Assembly: GCA_032718565.1 (NCBI GenBank)
Contig: JAVGVS010000163.1
Location: 221,501-285,500 of the forward strand
DNA length: 64,000 bases
Source of the DNA: Distichodus sexfasciatus
Lineage: Eukaryota; Chordata; Actinopteri; Characiformes; Distichodontidae
Reading direction: 5' to 3'
Shown: positions 33,373-44,740 of the stretch, one piece after another
Layout of the letters: the number at the start of each line of letters is the position of its first letter
How positions within the stretch are numbered: position 1 is the stretch's first letter
Notes under the pieces: generated by a model
Databases searched by the model: none
What the model saw: only the letters and a program-made list of their open reading frames with translations
Told to the model about the DNA's origin: nothing
Made by a program: the position numbers and the translations under genes

Positions 33373-36300
33373 TGTAGTAGGGCCTTAGTCCATATGTAGC
33401 TTTCACAATGACCGTCTAGTTGATGTTTAGAATATTTCTACTACAATTATTGCTGGTTATCGGGGCAGATAACAGATATTTTTTATTTGACAAACACAAA
33501 ACTTTATTAAAATGTCATTATTGTTTATAAATACATAATTTAACTTAAAATAATATTAAAAACATTTTAGTAACTTTATAGAACTGTGAAACTTTGAAAG
33601 AAAAGCTGCTCAGCGTGCTCTCCACCTAGATCTCTTGTGACATTTAGCCAATCAGAGACTGTTGTGTGCGGGGCATTAAATGAAGCAGTGAGTCGAGAGC
33701 AAACGATACAGAGAGAAGAGACAGCAGTGGAGCCACAGTAGCGCACCTTAATTACTTAATATTGGTGATGGTCAAGATTTAACACTGATACCGATAATCT
33801 GCAAATTGCCTAATATCGGCCCCGATAATCGGCCTGGACGATAATCGGTCGACCCTTATTATTGACTGCCATTGACATTCTGTACATTGAGATCCTTTTT
33901 CTTCCGCTGATGGCTCAGAGCTGTTGGCAAATATCTTCTGAAATATGTTCCAGGGCTTTGGCCCATTTCCTGGAGATGGTTACACGGCTGATCGAGATGA
34001 TTCGTGCTCAGCAGATCTCCAGGAGCAGTGATTAGTCACTATTGCCACCTTAATTTGAATGGAGTCTATTCATTTGGTTATCTTGCTCATCGCCGGCCAT
34101 TCTGTGAACCGATCTGCGTGTGTGTCTATGTCTCTCATTTGCATTTCCCCGTGTCCCTCGGTTTCCCCTCATGCCACAACTTAGACTTAGACCCACAACT
34201 TCACACTTTTTCTGACCTGCTTTGAACTGGAAAACCACAATGTTATCGAGCGTGTCGGAGGGAGCGTGTTCTACCCGAGCTCTCTCGCTGAAAGAAGGGG
34301 AAGGAACTGGGAACTCGCAATGCCGGTCGTGTAACCCGGGTTTTGAAAGATGGGCCTCGTTTTGTAACAAATCTATAATTCAGTCACTTGCCATCTGCTT
34401 CACTTTACCCAGTTACTCTTCCCCTTCTGATCAAGCATAAGTGGTGGGTGCTGAAGAAGCCTGCAATTTCCTTTTTATCTGGGTTAAAGAGACGAACTAA
34501 CACCATGCTTTTAACACTTATTTCTACCCTTTCCTATTTGTATTTTTTCCACCAATTTTCAAAACCTCTTGATCATTGAGGACAGATGATACTGAAATGG
34601 TTGTGCATGTGAACATACAATGTATTGATCTGTTTTGCCCTCCAGTGTCCATTAGCAAAAATGACTTTGGGCCATATTCTTTAGGGGGTGATTTCATATT
34701 CTGGGGAAGCAGGTTCTGCACTGTGAGGGGGGGGAAATGATAGCTCAGTATTCAATTTAGGGCAAGATTACGCCGATTAGAGGCACCGAACGTCCGTTTA
34801 AGTTCCTTTTCGACGAACTGTCCAGTCCTTAATTTAAGAGTTGTTTCGTTCTTAGTCAGTCTCTCAGAGTGAGGAAGTTGTGGTCCAAACCCGACCACAG
34901 TTCACAGCCTTGTGTACGTTTGCACTCGTAGAGACTCGTTAGTGCAGCAGACTCTGCAGCTCCTCTTTATGAACCCCTTGTTTTGTGCTGACTTGGCCTT
35001 GCATAGCCTTTATCGCCTGACCTTTCAGTCCTGTGGCTGTCCTGTTTTGTTCACTGTCACACGTTAATTTCAAATGATTCATTTTGTGTACAGTAGCTCG
35101 GAAGCAGGGCATATCATCACTTGCTTATGTTAAGCGAGTCGGCCCCAATTTGTCCTTCCTTTATTTTTAGAATTAAATAGTCAAAAATGGCTAAACTGAA
35201 GGTTTGGAAGTGGTTTGCCCTTTGTTGAACCCTCTCCTTACAGCAGTGTGCGAATGCGTCGTTAAGTTTGGTCAAGCATTTAGATGCAATCTTGGAAGAC
35301 CTTTCACAGATGTTATTGGCAGTGGTGGACGTTTTTCTGAGATCATGAAAATTGTCGGAAATTGTCCCAGAGCCACTCAGGTGGGATTCGGTGCTGTTTC
35401 AACTCATCTGTCCATGTTCTTTTGAGTTAGGTTGCATATGCAGTATGTTGCCTTTAAAAGCATGTAACCTCTGACTGTCAGTGTATTAAGCCTCGCAAAA
35501 TAATTAGGAATGTGTTGCGTACGAGATGACGTTGAAGTGCTTTTGGAGATGTGAAAGTAGCCGAGGCTGTGCACAAAAACAGGACCCCTGCGTCATTGAT
35601 GATTGATGTGACCATTTTAACACATTCGACATGGTCACATGGAGTTCACATCAACGTACCAGTCAGTAATTTCTGTTTTTGCTCAGTTTTTCCGATGTTT
35701 CATCCGTTTTGCGGCGGTGTGCCATCAGGGAGTATTACTAGAATTCATCCTTGTTAATGATTAAGACTTGCTTAATGGATTAAGCCTGGTCCTAGACTAG
35801 TGTTGAGTTTGAATAATAAATCTCCAACTTAGTCCAAGACTAGGCTTAATCCATGAGCAAGAAACCAACCTCAGCCTCATGTGGCACACGTGATGGTCAA
35901 AATGAAACACCAAAATGCTTAATATCGACCGCCGATAATTGGCCCGGCTGATAGTCGGTCCACCCTTAATTAAAATCGGCCCGCCTGCCGAACCTCACCC
36001 CCCAAAAACAACATCCCGGTTCACCACAGTTTGTAGGCGAGCAGCGTTCCCCAATCACGGGGGCAGTGTTGTGTAAGAGTGCGTTACATAATAGGTAAAG
36101 TGCTACCGCAGCGGCCGGTGCTATTGTGGAGCGCTCAAGACAGTTTTTCTTCTGTTTTTCACTCTCTTCTTTCCTTAAGAGCTTTTTTTAAAAAACCTTT
36201 TTACAGCTCATAGTCAGCTTTTCCACCGAGTTGAATTAGTCAGACAAATGAACACATCCTGACATTTACGGGTTGAGTTTTGCCAAATGAGAACGTAGTT

Positions 36301-36554
36301 TAAAAGTGGAGACTATTGTGTCTGTTAAGGTTTCTTCTTATTAGTTCTGTGACTCGAGTAAATTGTGGACGTTCTTTCAGAGAAGTAAAAGGAGGAGGTA
36401 ATTTCCATGGGTGGGGTGACAAGTGGTGGTGAAAATGAGATGAGCGCAGTAATTTCTGGTGCTTACCCAACTATATAACAACATTTTATTTCCCTCCACT
36501 TTTACCTATGTTTCTTTGCCGCTCCTTTATTCCTGGGTGATTTTAAGTGAGTGA

Positions 36555-36790
36555 TGATTTGTCGTTGTGAACATACCACACCATACGGTGCACCAGAACG
36601 AAATGTGAACACTGCATTTAACCGATCCATGAAGGAGCAGTGGGCAGCAAACATGGGCAGCACCCGGGGAGCAGTGCTAGGGGACAGTGCCTAGCTCATG
36701 AGTACCTCAGTGGTACTCATGAGTCGGTACCTTTACCGGTTCGGAACTTCAACTGGTGATCCTCTGTTCACGGGGCTAACTACGGAGCTG
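36555..36790 (-). mobile_element. tRNA-derived SINE, second family, copy in the snx18 intron
   Basis: On the plus strand it runs gatttgtcgttgtgaacata, the g.gcaccagaacgaaatgt region, catgaaggagcagtgggcag and gctcatgagtacctcagtgg, and ends in a damaged tRNA-like part. It belongs with the better-preserved copy at 47645-47850 and with 46475-46600 and 53095-53320. Confidence 0.65.
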
Positions 36791-36869
36791 CTGCTGCCGG
36801 ATCAGTTGATCCGCGTGTCAGTCGTTCGTTCAGTAGAATGCATCTCAGGAAATAGCCGGGGTTGTAGCT

Positions 36870-37232
36870 CAACGGCTCTGTACACTCTAGGTAGTGCGCA
36901 TGGAGTGTCACACACGCCCTATTTGACTTGGTACACTACTTAGGGCGGGAAGTGACTTTTTCTTAAAATGTTGTGCGCTACGCTGGAAATGCTCCTCCCT
37001 CCCTCTCTCCACTCTGCTTCCACGCTCGCTTGACTTGGCGCTGTGTTAGACATGGCAGATCTATGGCATTATTTTTGTGCCAAAATAGAGCAGAGCGCAG
37101 AGTAGAACGTATCTGGTCTTTACTAACGCAACTCTATCTTCCTCATTTATTGGCATCGGCAGATATGAGCCTGAAAAATATATATATATCGGCATTGGCT
37201 AATAATTCCCATATCGCGCATCCCTACAAAAG
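36870..37232 (+). mobile_element. hAT-like non-autonomous element fragment
   Basis: It contains gtagtgcgcatggagtgtca, ctatttgacttggtacacta, cgcttgacttggcgctgtgt and ends ccatatcgcgcatccctaca, the complement of a TAGGGATGCGCGATATGG end typical of fish hAT MITEs. A copy in reverse orientation lies at about 42640-42915, and its right half is related to 39876-40242. The left end is unclear. Confidence 0.6.
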
Positions 37233-39875
37233 GGAACATGACTGAGTGTTTTCCGTTGTTCCAGTTTGATGTGAAAACCAAACGGTTTGTCACTCTCCAG
37301 ACTGCTGGATGCATTCTGTATCTTTTGGGCGTCTCTGAAGAAAAGACTGCTGTTGGCAAAAGGCAGAATGTGCTGAGTTGTGAATATGTGCGTGTGTTTT
37401 GGTGTGTGTGTTTGGGGGCGGGTGTGTTTGGAATGTCTTGCATGCCTTTCTTCACGAAGAGGGGAAGTCGGCCATCTGTGCTTTGTGTGCTACGCAGCAT
37501 AATGCTGCACAAAATAACATGCCCTTAAGACACACGGGAGGAGGAATTAGTGGGGCTGGGCGATATGAGCTCAAATCAGTATCGCAATTACCTGAACGTT
37601 TAACCTCGATTACAATTATCGGCCAGTTATTTAATTTTTGTTGTTTTTTTGTCCTCGCAGTTCACTGACAAGGTTGGTACTGTAAATGTGTATTAAAGAA
37701 ACACACACAGATCTAGTGTGTGGCAGTACTGTATGTGTGTATGTTGACAGACACTGTGTATATTTGTCATGGTCGATAGGATGCTCGCATTAGACGTGTT
37801 TGTCTGCTTATTCATCTGAAGGCCATGTGTCTGTCAGACGTCCCCCGGGCTGTGAAAGAGCTTCACACGAAGCTGTCTTCACATCCTCAGGGATTTCCCC
37901 CATCCAAAATGACTCCATCAACCAATTTTAATATGCCACGCGTTGCCGAGGAGGAAGTCTGGCTTCTGGTTTAAGCGTGAGTCATTGAGGTCGGGGGAGA
38001 GCAAATTCCTCTTTCCCCTTTATATTCTTTTTTCAATAGAAGATCTGACTTTTGAGTGTTGTTCTGTGTTTTATCTGCGAACTAGAACTCTCAGTCCTGA
38101 ATAGCGTTTTGAGTACTTTCCGTTCCTCAGGAAGTCCACATAGCCTTTTCTCTCTTTGTTTTTTTGGTTTCAGACAGCTCCGTTTGGCTGTCGATCTGCC
38201 CACTGACGTTATCGAGCCGCCGCAAACTCGGACGAGCTGATGGCAGCTGTTGAGTTGACGCGTTCGTAAAGTGTTTCATTTACTCCCGGTTCAGTTCCAA
38301 TTCACATGGCAGCATTTGTAAATAAACCGCATTATGCAGACATGTTTTGTGGTCAGAAGATTTTCACAACATTTATCTTCCAGAACAAAAGCGGAAATGT
38401 CCTGTACACACAAAGAATCAGTATATTGTACATAGAATTTATGTTATTATTGAACGGTTTCACCTTAAATTGGTTGCTAAACATTTAGTAGGTGCTCTTT
38501 TCTGTAGGGGCACACGATTCATAAAATCTGACAATTTGATTCCGATTCATGGGATCATGATTTGATTAATAAACGATTCACAATTCACAAGGATTCACGA
38601 TTGATAAACGATTCACGATTCAATACTTTACCTTTCCCATTTGACAGTGGCAGATCAACAAAACAAATCACACTGAATCACATGTACTTTACTAAGTGTA
38701 ATCCTTATGTACACATACTGACTGACTCGTGTCGGTGGAACTAGTGCTGTTCCGTTAAAAATGAATTGAGTTTTTGGAATGCATGAATCGACAGAGAAAG
38801 AATCGTGATTCTTCTGCACACCACTACTTTTCAAGTTCTCACACGTAGTGAATTAAATTGGACTGCTTAAATGGTATAGCGTTGTTACCACAAACGAACT
38901 GCTCCACAGTTTGATTGGAATTAGTCTGATGTTCTCGGATTAATTCGGTTGCTGTGTTCACATCTTTCCAAATATACCAGAGTTGAGGAAAAGGGCTCTA
39001 GGATCTCAACCAAAAATGCCCTTTTAGCGATTTTGACCAGATGCTTTCCACTTCGCAAAAAACGAGAATTTTGGAACGCGGCGTCACACCTAAGAGTGGG
39101 TGACAGCATCAGCCAGCTGGTGTCAGACTGTGCCGATTTCTCAGGCTGAGTGTAGAACATGGCACAAAATCTGCAACGATACAATTTCAGTTTGGTTCAA
39201 TTCAGGAGTCAGCGGTTGATGTGAGACAATATTATTGCTGATGTAACACAATCACTTCCTTTCATATCAGCATGCAGCTAAGATATCACTTGCCGTTTTT
39301 ATTCCTGACGTTTAAATGAAAAACAATCTCCTATTTGAATCAAATCCACTGGTCAGTAATAAAGTGATGTTACATTATGTACGATGACCGGTATCAGCTT
39401 ATCTGATTTCATTAACTTGATCAGAATGCGGAAGGCTGAGGAAACGGTTGATGTTTCTTGCACTCGTCAGCTACCGGTGTGGTAGTACATACAACCACAC
39501 TGATTGCAGCTGTTGCATCTTTTGGGTCTCGACTTCCTTCCATGAAGTCTGCAGGGTAAAGTGTGAAAGGAAATCACGCCGGGAGCCGACTACTTGCAGA
39601 GGTCGTGTGAACTATTACAGCTTAAAAAAAAAAAAAGAAATGTTCAACTGCACTGTCAGTTTTGGGGAAAATGGTTTTCTCCAGGCCATGTGTGACTAGT
39701 CAGTATTTACGGTTTGACATGCCGTGTAAATTTAAGGCCCCGATCTGAGAGTGGAGTGCATATCAGCTGAATAAACGGGAACATTGCTGACAAAGGTTCT
39801 GCAGACAGTATTTCAGTATAGTATATGGTTTGGCATGCTGACATTCCGTCAAGGTTTTTCCTTCCTTTTAATTAG

Positions 39876-40242
39876 GGATGCACAATAATATCGGAATCAT
39901 GACGGAATCGGCAGGTACTTGCTTTTCTTTTAAGTCATTGGCATCACATCGATATGCTTAGTTTTCTCCAATGTTTTCAGTCGGTGTTTTTTGACACATT
40001 TATTGTAGATGGGCAAGGTAGCGCTTGTGCCCTCTGAGGTGAGATTTTATACGGCTCACACCTTCTGTCTTAAAATGTGTGGCGTTATTGTGGCAAAATT
40101 CTGAGCATGCAGTGGAACGTTCGTAAGCAAAATCTCTCGTCTTTACTCGTTCAACTGCACGTGCGCTGTACTCTGCCCTCCTCATTTATCGACATCAGCA
40201 TCGGCAGATATAAGCATTCGGGTCTCGCCATCCGCGCCTCCC
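39876..40242 (+). mobile_element. hAT-like MITE just upstream of snx18 exon 2
   Basis: The left end is tagggatgcacaataatatc and the right part reads gacatcagcatcggcagata then a degraded tcgccatccgcgcctccct. The middle (gtggcgttattgtggcaaaa ... ctcctcatttatcg) is shared with the element at 36870-37232. It is non-coding. Confidence 0.55.
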
Positions 40243-40964
40243 TGCTTTTAATCCCTTAAAATCTCTTTTAGGAAAGCTAGTGGTAAGGCCGGGATCTGAT
40301 AACAGTATATGTATCAGCTGAATAAAACTGGTTGGAGCAATGCTGAAGATTTTTGTTAGCCCTTAATAGTCAAACTTTTAATCAGTCGATGCATCTCGTC
40401 CTACTGATTAGCGTCGTCACCTGACTTAACGCAGTCTAGATTCTGGCTTTCTTATCGCTGTTCTGGTGTCGACGTCTAGGTGAAGGCTACACAGCGGCCC
40501 GCAGCGTTCTGCCGAGATGCCTTTTGTCTCTCTTGTGGTTTCTGTCATATATTTTTTTCCAGCGGTTAGTTCTTGCCCCCACTTCCTCTTTTCGTGCTGT
40601 CTAGTCGGCTGCAATATTCCGCTGGTGTTTGCCAGCTCATATATATTAGTTTGAGTTGCTTCAGCGCTTTAGCGCGCTCACGTTAATTAGACCACACGTC
40701 AGAGGCATATCAGTCTTGTCATTTCGGAAAAGAAATTGAATCGAATTGTGTACCCCTACGAAAAAGCTAGTGGAAATAAATGGTGGTGAGCTACATATGG
40801 ATACAGGTTTGTCTCTTAAACACATTTTGTCTCTTAAACCCCCTTTTTTTAGAATATTTTCAGTCAGATACATGTCTGTGCTGGATATGACAGAGGAAGT
40901 TTGGGCCACAACCGGTGAACGACGGGCTCGACGGTTAATCGCTCGTTTCCTTTTTGCATCGCAG

Positions 40965-41218
40965 GAGCGCTGACCAAAGTGAAGGAGAGCCAGAAGCACG
41001 TGGAGGAGGCCAAGATGGAGCGCCAGCAGGCGGAGGGCATCCGGGAGCGCTGCAACATCATCTCCTTCGCCACCCAGGCTGAGATCCAGCACTTCCACCA
41101 GATCCGGGTGCGCGACTTCAAGGCCCAGATGCAGCACTACCTGCAGCAGCAGATCGCCTTCTTCCAGAAGGTGACCGGCAAGCTGGAGGAGACTCTCAGG
41201 AAGTACGACGAGGCCTAG
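40965..41218 (+). CDS. snx18: Sorting nexin-18, terminal coding exon (end of BAR domain)
   Basis: It joins exon 1 as HVQK-G-ALTKVKESQKHVEEAK, with the glycine codon split G|GA across the intron; the acceptor is tttttgcatcgcag. The exon encodes 84 residues ending YDEA and the stop TAG at 41216-41218, for a total of 588 aa (human SNX18 is about 620-630; the difference lies mainly in the linker). The sequence is the last part of the BAR coiled coil: HVEEAKMERQQAEGIRERCN, SFATQAEIQHFHQIRVRDFK and QMQHYLQQQIAFFQKVTGKL, with the strongly conserved HFHQIRVRDFK word. The exon is GC-rich with strong bias at third positions, like exon 1 and unlike the AT-rich intron. Confidence 0.97.
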
Positions 41219-42440
41219 CCACGTCCCCCCACCCAATCGTTTTTTTTTTTTTTATCTTCCCACCTTCACAACACGTCCCTTCCTTCCGACACCGCGGCTC
41301 GAGGAACATTTAGCCGGCTCCGCTTCATAGCAATACGATAAAATTAAGTTTTAAAACGTGAGCTGGAGCTTCCTGCTTTTTGGGGATTGAGAAATAAATC
41401 GAAAAGTCTTGCCCATGGGAACGGGTAGCTAGAAAAAGTGAAGGAGGGAGGGAGGAAGGGGGAAAATATGTGGCAAGAGAGTGTTAACCTCCTCTCTAAG
41501 GAGAGGTCGCCGTTTCCAGAAACGGGGAGGGATGAAAAACTTTCGAGAGGCGAAAAAGTGAAGGAGGACGAGACGCGTTTCGGAGAGACAAGTCGCTACT
41601 AACCTTTTTAGAATACGTCGGAAATGTCGGAATATTAACGACTTGGATCTTCTTCAGCACCCACTGCCGACTTTTTAGGGGTGTAACGATACATCGAGCT
41701 GTGTCGATACATCGATTCTTGAGCTACACCCCCACCCACTTTCACAGTCCCTCCCGAGTTTGCCGACCCTCTGTGAAGTGTTTACAGAGATCTCACTGAG
41801 CAGCTGTTTTGTCGTGCCTTTAAAAAAAAAACCCTTTCCTTTTTGGTATTTTTAAAAATACATTTCTTTTAAGCAAGGACTTTATATACAAATATATAAA
41901 TATATGCAGAATATATTACACTTATTTCAAGACGAGTTTTAACAAGGGCCTGATTCCATTATCTCCGACGTTTCGCCTGCCTGAGCAAGACAGAAGTCGT
42001 TTGCATGACGGGACGATAAGCCTTGGGAAAGGAAGCGTGTTCTAATTTGGCTCGTTTTATTTGATCCCACATGGTATTTCGAGTCCGGAACACGGGGTGT
42101 AGTTTTAAAAAGAAAATAGAGGAGGAACAACAAAAGTTGCACCATGGTGAGAGAGCTAGATCCACCTAATCATTCCCAAAAAGATTTAAAAAAAAAAATC
42201 TTCCTCAAAAGTCCAAGGACAGGGACTGAGAGGAAAGAAGTAAGAAAACTAAAAGCACAGCTCAACTCAGGACTCGCATTTCTGTTTGGTTCATCCCGGA
42301 CTGTAAACAGGACACATTTCGCTCAGATTCTATTTTGACACGCGAGTCCCACGCTTGGATTGTTTACCGTCACGCCGAAAGAATCGTTCACAAAACTGTT
42401 ACAAGATTTTGATCCCGAAATAAAACACATCGATAACAAG
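41219..42440 (+). other. snx18: snx18 3'UTR with two poly(A) signals
   Basis: AATAAA occurs at 41393-41398 and again at 42419-42424. The second is followed by a GT-rich stretch (tctcttttgtttcgtttgtt, about 42451-42470), so it is the better candidate for the main 3' end, giving a 3'UTR of about 1.2 kb. The UTR contains a short hAT-end-like insertion (41678-41735) and a purine-rich stretch (gaagggagggaggaaggggg-like, about 41440-41462). Confidence 0.65.
41678..41735. mobile_element. Tiny hAT-end remnant in the snx18 3'UTR
   Basis: TAGGGGTGTAACGATACATC is a typical fish hAT end. Within 40 bp it is followed by tcgatacatcgattc and by ctacaccccc, the complement of the start. The result is a miniature inverted structure (ggggtgta ... 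tacacccc) of about 55 bp, probably an internal-deletion product. Confidence 0.5.
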
Positions 42441-42639
42441 ACTCCTGTACTCTCTTTTGTTTCGTTTGTTATTTACTGCTTTTGCATTTGCAGCATTTAG
42501 CACTTACATTTCCTAATGGAGCAACTTCTGTTTCCTTCCTGGAGCAACTTGGGGTTAAATGTCTTGATCACCAGCTGAAGGCCTCCGTTTTTCACGTGTA
42601 AATGTGCCGATAAATGAGGAAGGTCACGCGCGTAACAAG

Positions 42640-42915
42640 ATATTTTGCTCGCCAAAGTTCCACTCCACGCTCAGAATTTTGCCACAAAAATAACGCCATA
42701 ATTCTGACATTTCTAACACAGCGCCAAGTCAAGCGAGCGTGAGCACAGTGGAGTGAGGGCGGAGCGTTTCCAGCGTAGTATATGCAAACCCATTTTTAAA
42801 AAAGTCACTTGTCGCCTTTTGTAGTGTACCAAGTCAAATAGGGCGCGTGTGACGCTCCATGTGCACTACCTAGTGTGTAGAGAGCTGTTAAGCCCTCATG
42901 ATCGTGCAACCCTAG
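42640..42915 (-). mobile_element. hAT-like element fragment, inverted relative to 36870-37232
   Basis: Segments gccaagtcaagcgagcgtga, gtagtgtaccaagtcaaata and tgacgctccatgtgcactac are the reverse complement of the snx18 intron copy. The right edge reads gatcgtgcaaccctag, an hAT-like end. The two copies flank snx18 exon 2 in opposite orientations. Confidence 0.65.
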
Positions 42916-43885
42916 TTATGAGTCTTAATCTGGGAAACTAACTAGTTAAAAGAAGAACTGAACTTTTAGGACTGGTTGCTTGAACATGGTTTAAGCCTAG
43001 TCTTGGACTAAGTTGTAGTGCCAATGGAGATTTATCACCAAACCTCAAAACTAGTCTAGGACTAGGCTTAATCCTAGAGTGTGTAGTTGTTGGAAGGCTA
43101 CTTCATTAAGGGTCAATTTCCCAGTCTAGATTTAAGCCTAGTCCTAGACCAGCTTTGACGTCTAGTGGTCTAGTGGCTCTTATCTGATGAATTGGTGTTG
43201 GAGGCTCTACGCTTCGTGCCTCATGAGAACGTGAGTTTGCGATGCTTTTCTGATTGCTGTCAAGTTTGTACCTCCCTGTTAGCTGACCATAAACGGTCAG
43301 TCTTCTCTCATTAAGAAGTCTGCTGCTTTACGGCTTTGCGACACAGGTGGAAATTCTAGAGACTGCTTGTGAAGATTCGGAAGAATTTCTGAAATGCCTA
43401 AATTATCCTCAGTGACATCAGCAGTTCCAACTCCAGCCCAGTCTGATGTTTCTCGTCATGATTCCACGTCGGTCCTCTGTTTCCCCCGTCCTCGTTAATG
43501 ATTGTTTTCCTAATGCACCTGTGTTCAGTGTATTTAAGCCTGCCGTGCCCCTGCTGTCCTCCGTGGAGGTGCTTTTCTCTTTGGTTTTATTCAGTTTCTG
43601 TTTATTTGTGATTAAACTTTTGGGTTTGAATCCTGCGGCTGCATCCTCCGTCTTGTCCGTTCGCACCTCCGCCATGCTGACAGTGGGTTTTAATTTTGGC
43701 GAAGGGGTTGAACTTGAAAGCTGAAAAGTTTTGATTGGGAAAGGTCAGCACAAATTCCTCATGTCTTCTTAATAGCTCTTGTTTTATTTTTGTGCCACAA
43801 ATTGAAGGTGCTGACCTTTAGAAAGTGACAGTAATTATGGATTTTTTTCTCTTTTCCATCTTTGGTTTGTGTAGTTAGTTCTTTT

Positions 43886-44740
43886 ATGGCATTTAGCAGA
43901 CGCTTTTATCCAGAGCAACTTCCATTTCCTTATTATGGGGACAGTCTCGCTGGAGCAACTTGGGGTTAAGGGTCTTGCTCAGGGACCCAGTGATGGTAGT
44001 TCCATATGTAGGATTTGAACCCACAACCTTTTGGTGCAGAGACTAGCGTCTCAACCACGAGACAATCACACCCCCCCTAGTGTGACTTACAGGGATGGTC
44101 TCCAATTTGAGGTTAAGGGTCTTTCTCAGGGACCCACTGATGGTAGTTCCATATGTAGGATTTGAACCCACAACCTTTTGGTCCAGAAACTAGCGTCTTA
44201 ACCACAAGACCATCACACTCCACAGGGATGGCCTCCAATTTGGGGTTAAAGGTCTTTCTCAGGGACCCAGTGATGGTAGTTCCATATGTAGGATTTGAAC
44301 CCACGACCTTTTGGTCCAGAAACTAGCGTCTTAACCACGAGACCATCATACCCCACAGTGTGACTTACAGGGATGGCCTCCAATTTGGGGTTAAGGGTCT
44401 TTCTCAGGGACCCAGTGATGGTAGTTCCATATGTAGCATTTGAACCCACAACCTTTTGGTCCAGAAACTAGCGTCTTAACCACAAGACCATCACACCCCA
44501 CAGGGATGGCCTCCAATTTGGGGTTAAGGGTCTTTCTCAGGGACCCAATGATGGTATTGCTGGAGGTAGGATTTGAACCAACAACCTCTTGTTCCAGAGG
44601 CTGGAACCTTAACCACTAGACGACCACACACCCGTCTCGTCGGAGCAACTTTAAGGGGTTAAGAGTCTTACTGAAGAGGCCAGATCTTGGTCATTTTGGC
44701 AGTAGGTTAGACCTGGATTTGAACCTACAGCCCCCTGTAG
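43886..44740 (-). repeat. V-SINE whose internal tRNA-like part is tandemly amplified
   Basis: The block starts with an inverted V-SINE end (gcatttagcagacgctttta). It then repeats a segment containing gggttaagggtctttctcag, ggtagttccatatgtaggat, ttgaacccacaacc and ctagcgtcttaaccac. Units start (agggatgg) at 44091, 44224, 44369 and 44502, with spacings of 133, 145 and 133 bp. The 145-bp type carries the extra tgtgacttac, so the array is a duplicated dimer of about 278 bp. Flanking units are more diverged. Reading frames here are repeats of each other and not genes. Confidence 0.85.

Larger units (their letters stand above)
31632..40964 (+). other. snx18: snx18 intron 1 (9.3 kb)
   Basis: It is bounded by GTATTT at 31632 and gcatcgcag at 40964. 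No functional exon was found inside. Contents: a relic of snx18 exon 1 (33222-33372), hAT-like fragments (about 33770-33860, 35885-35970, 36870-37232, 37555-37640, 38505-38630 and 39876-40242), one palindromic MITE (35765-35875) and one tRNA-like SINE copy (about 36555-36790). The two-exon coding layout matches what I recall for mammalian SNX18. Confidence 0.85.

Noticed and set aside
33380..33410. Minus-strand ..SYIWTK, considered as arl15 exon 1 (Y-M-D-Y)
   Set aside because: Frame and residues do not match and it lies inside the snx18 intron on the wrong side of hspb3.
44113..44449. Two near-identical minus-strand frames (CDGLVVKTLVSGPKG...)
   Set aside because: They are translations of the tandem SINE-derived repeat units, not a repeat protein gene.
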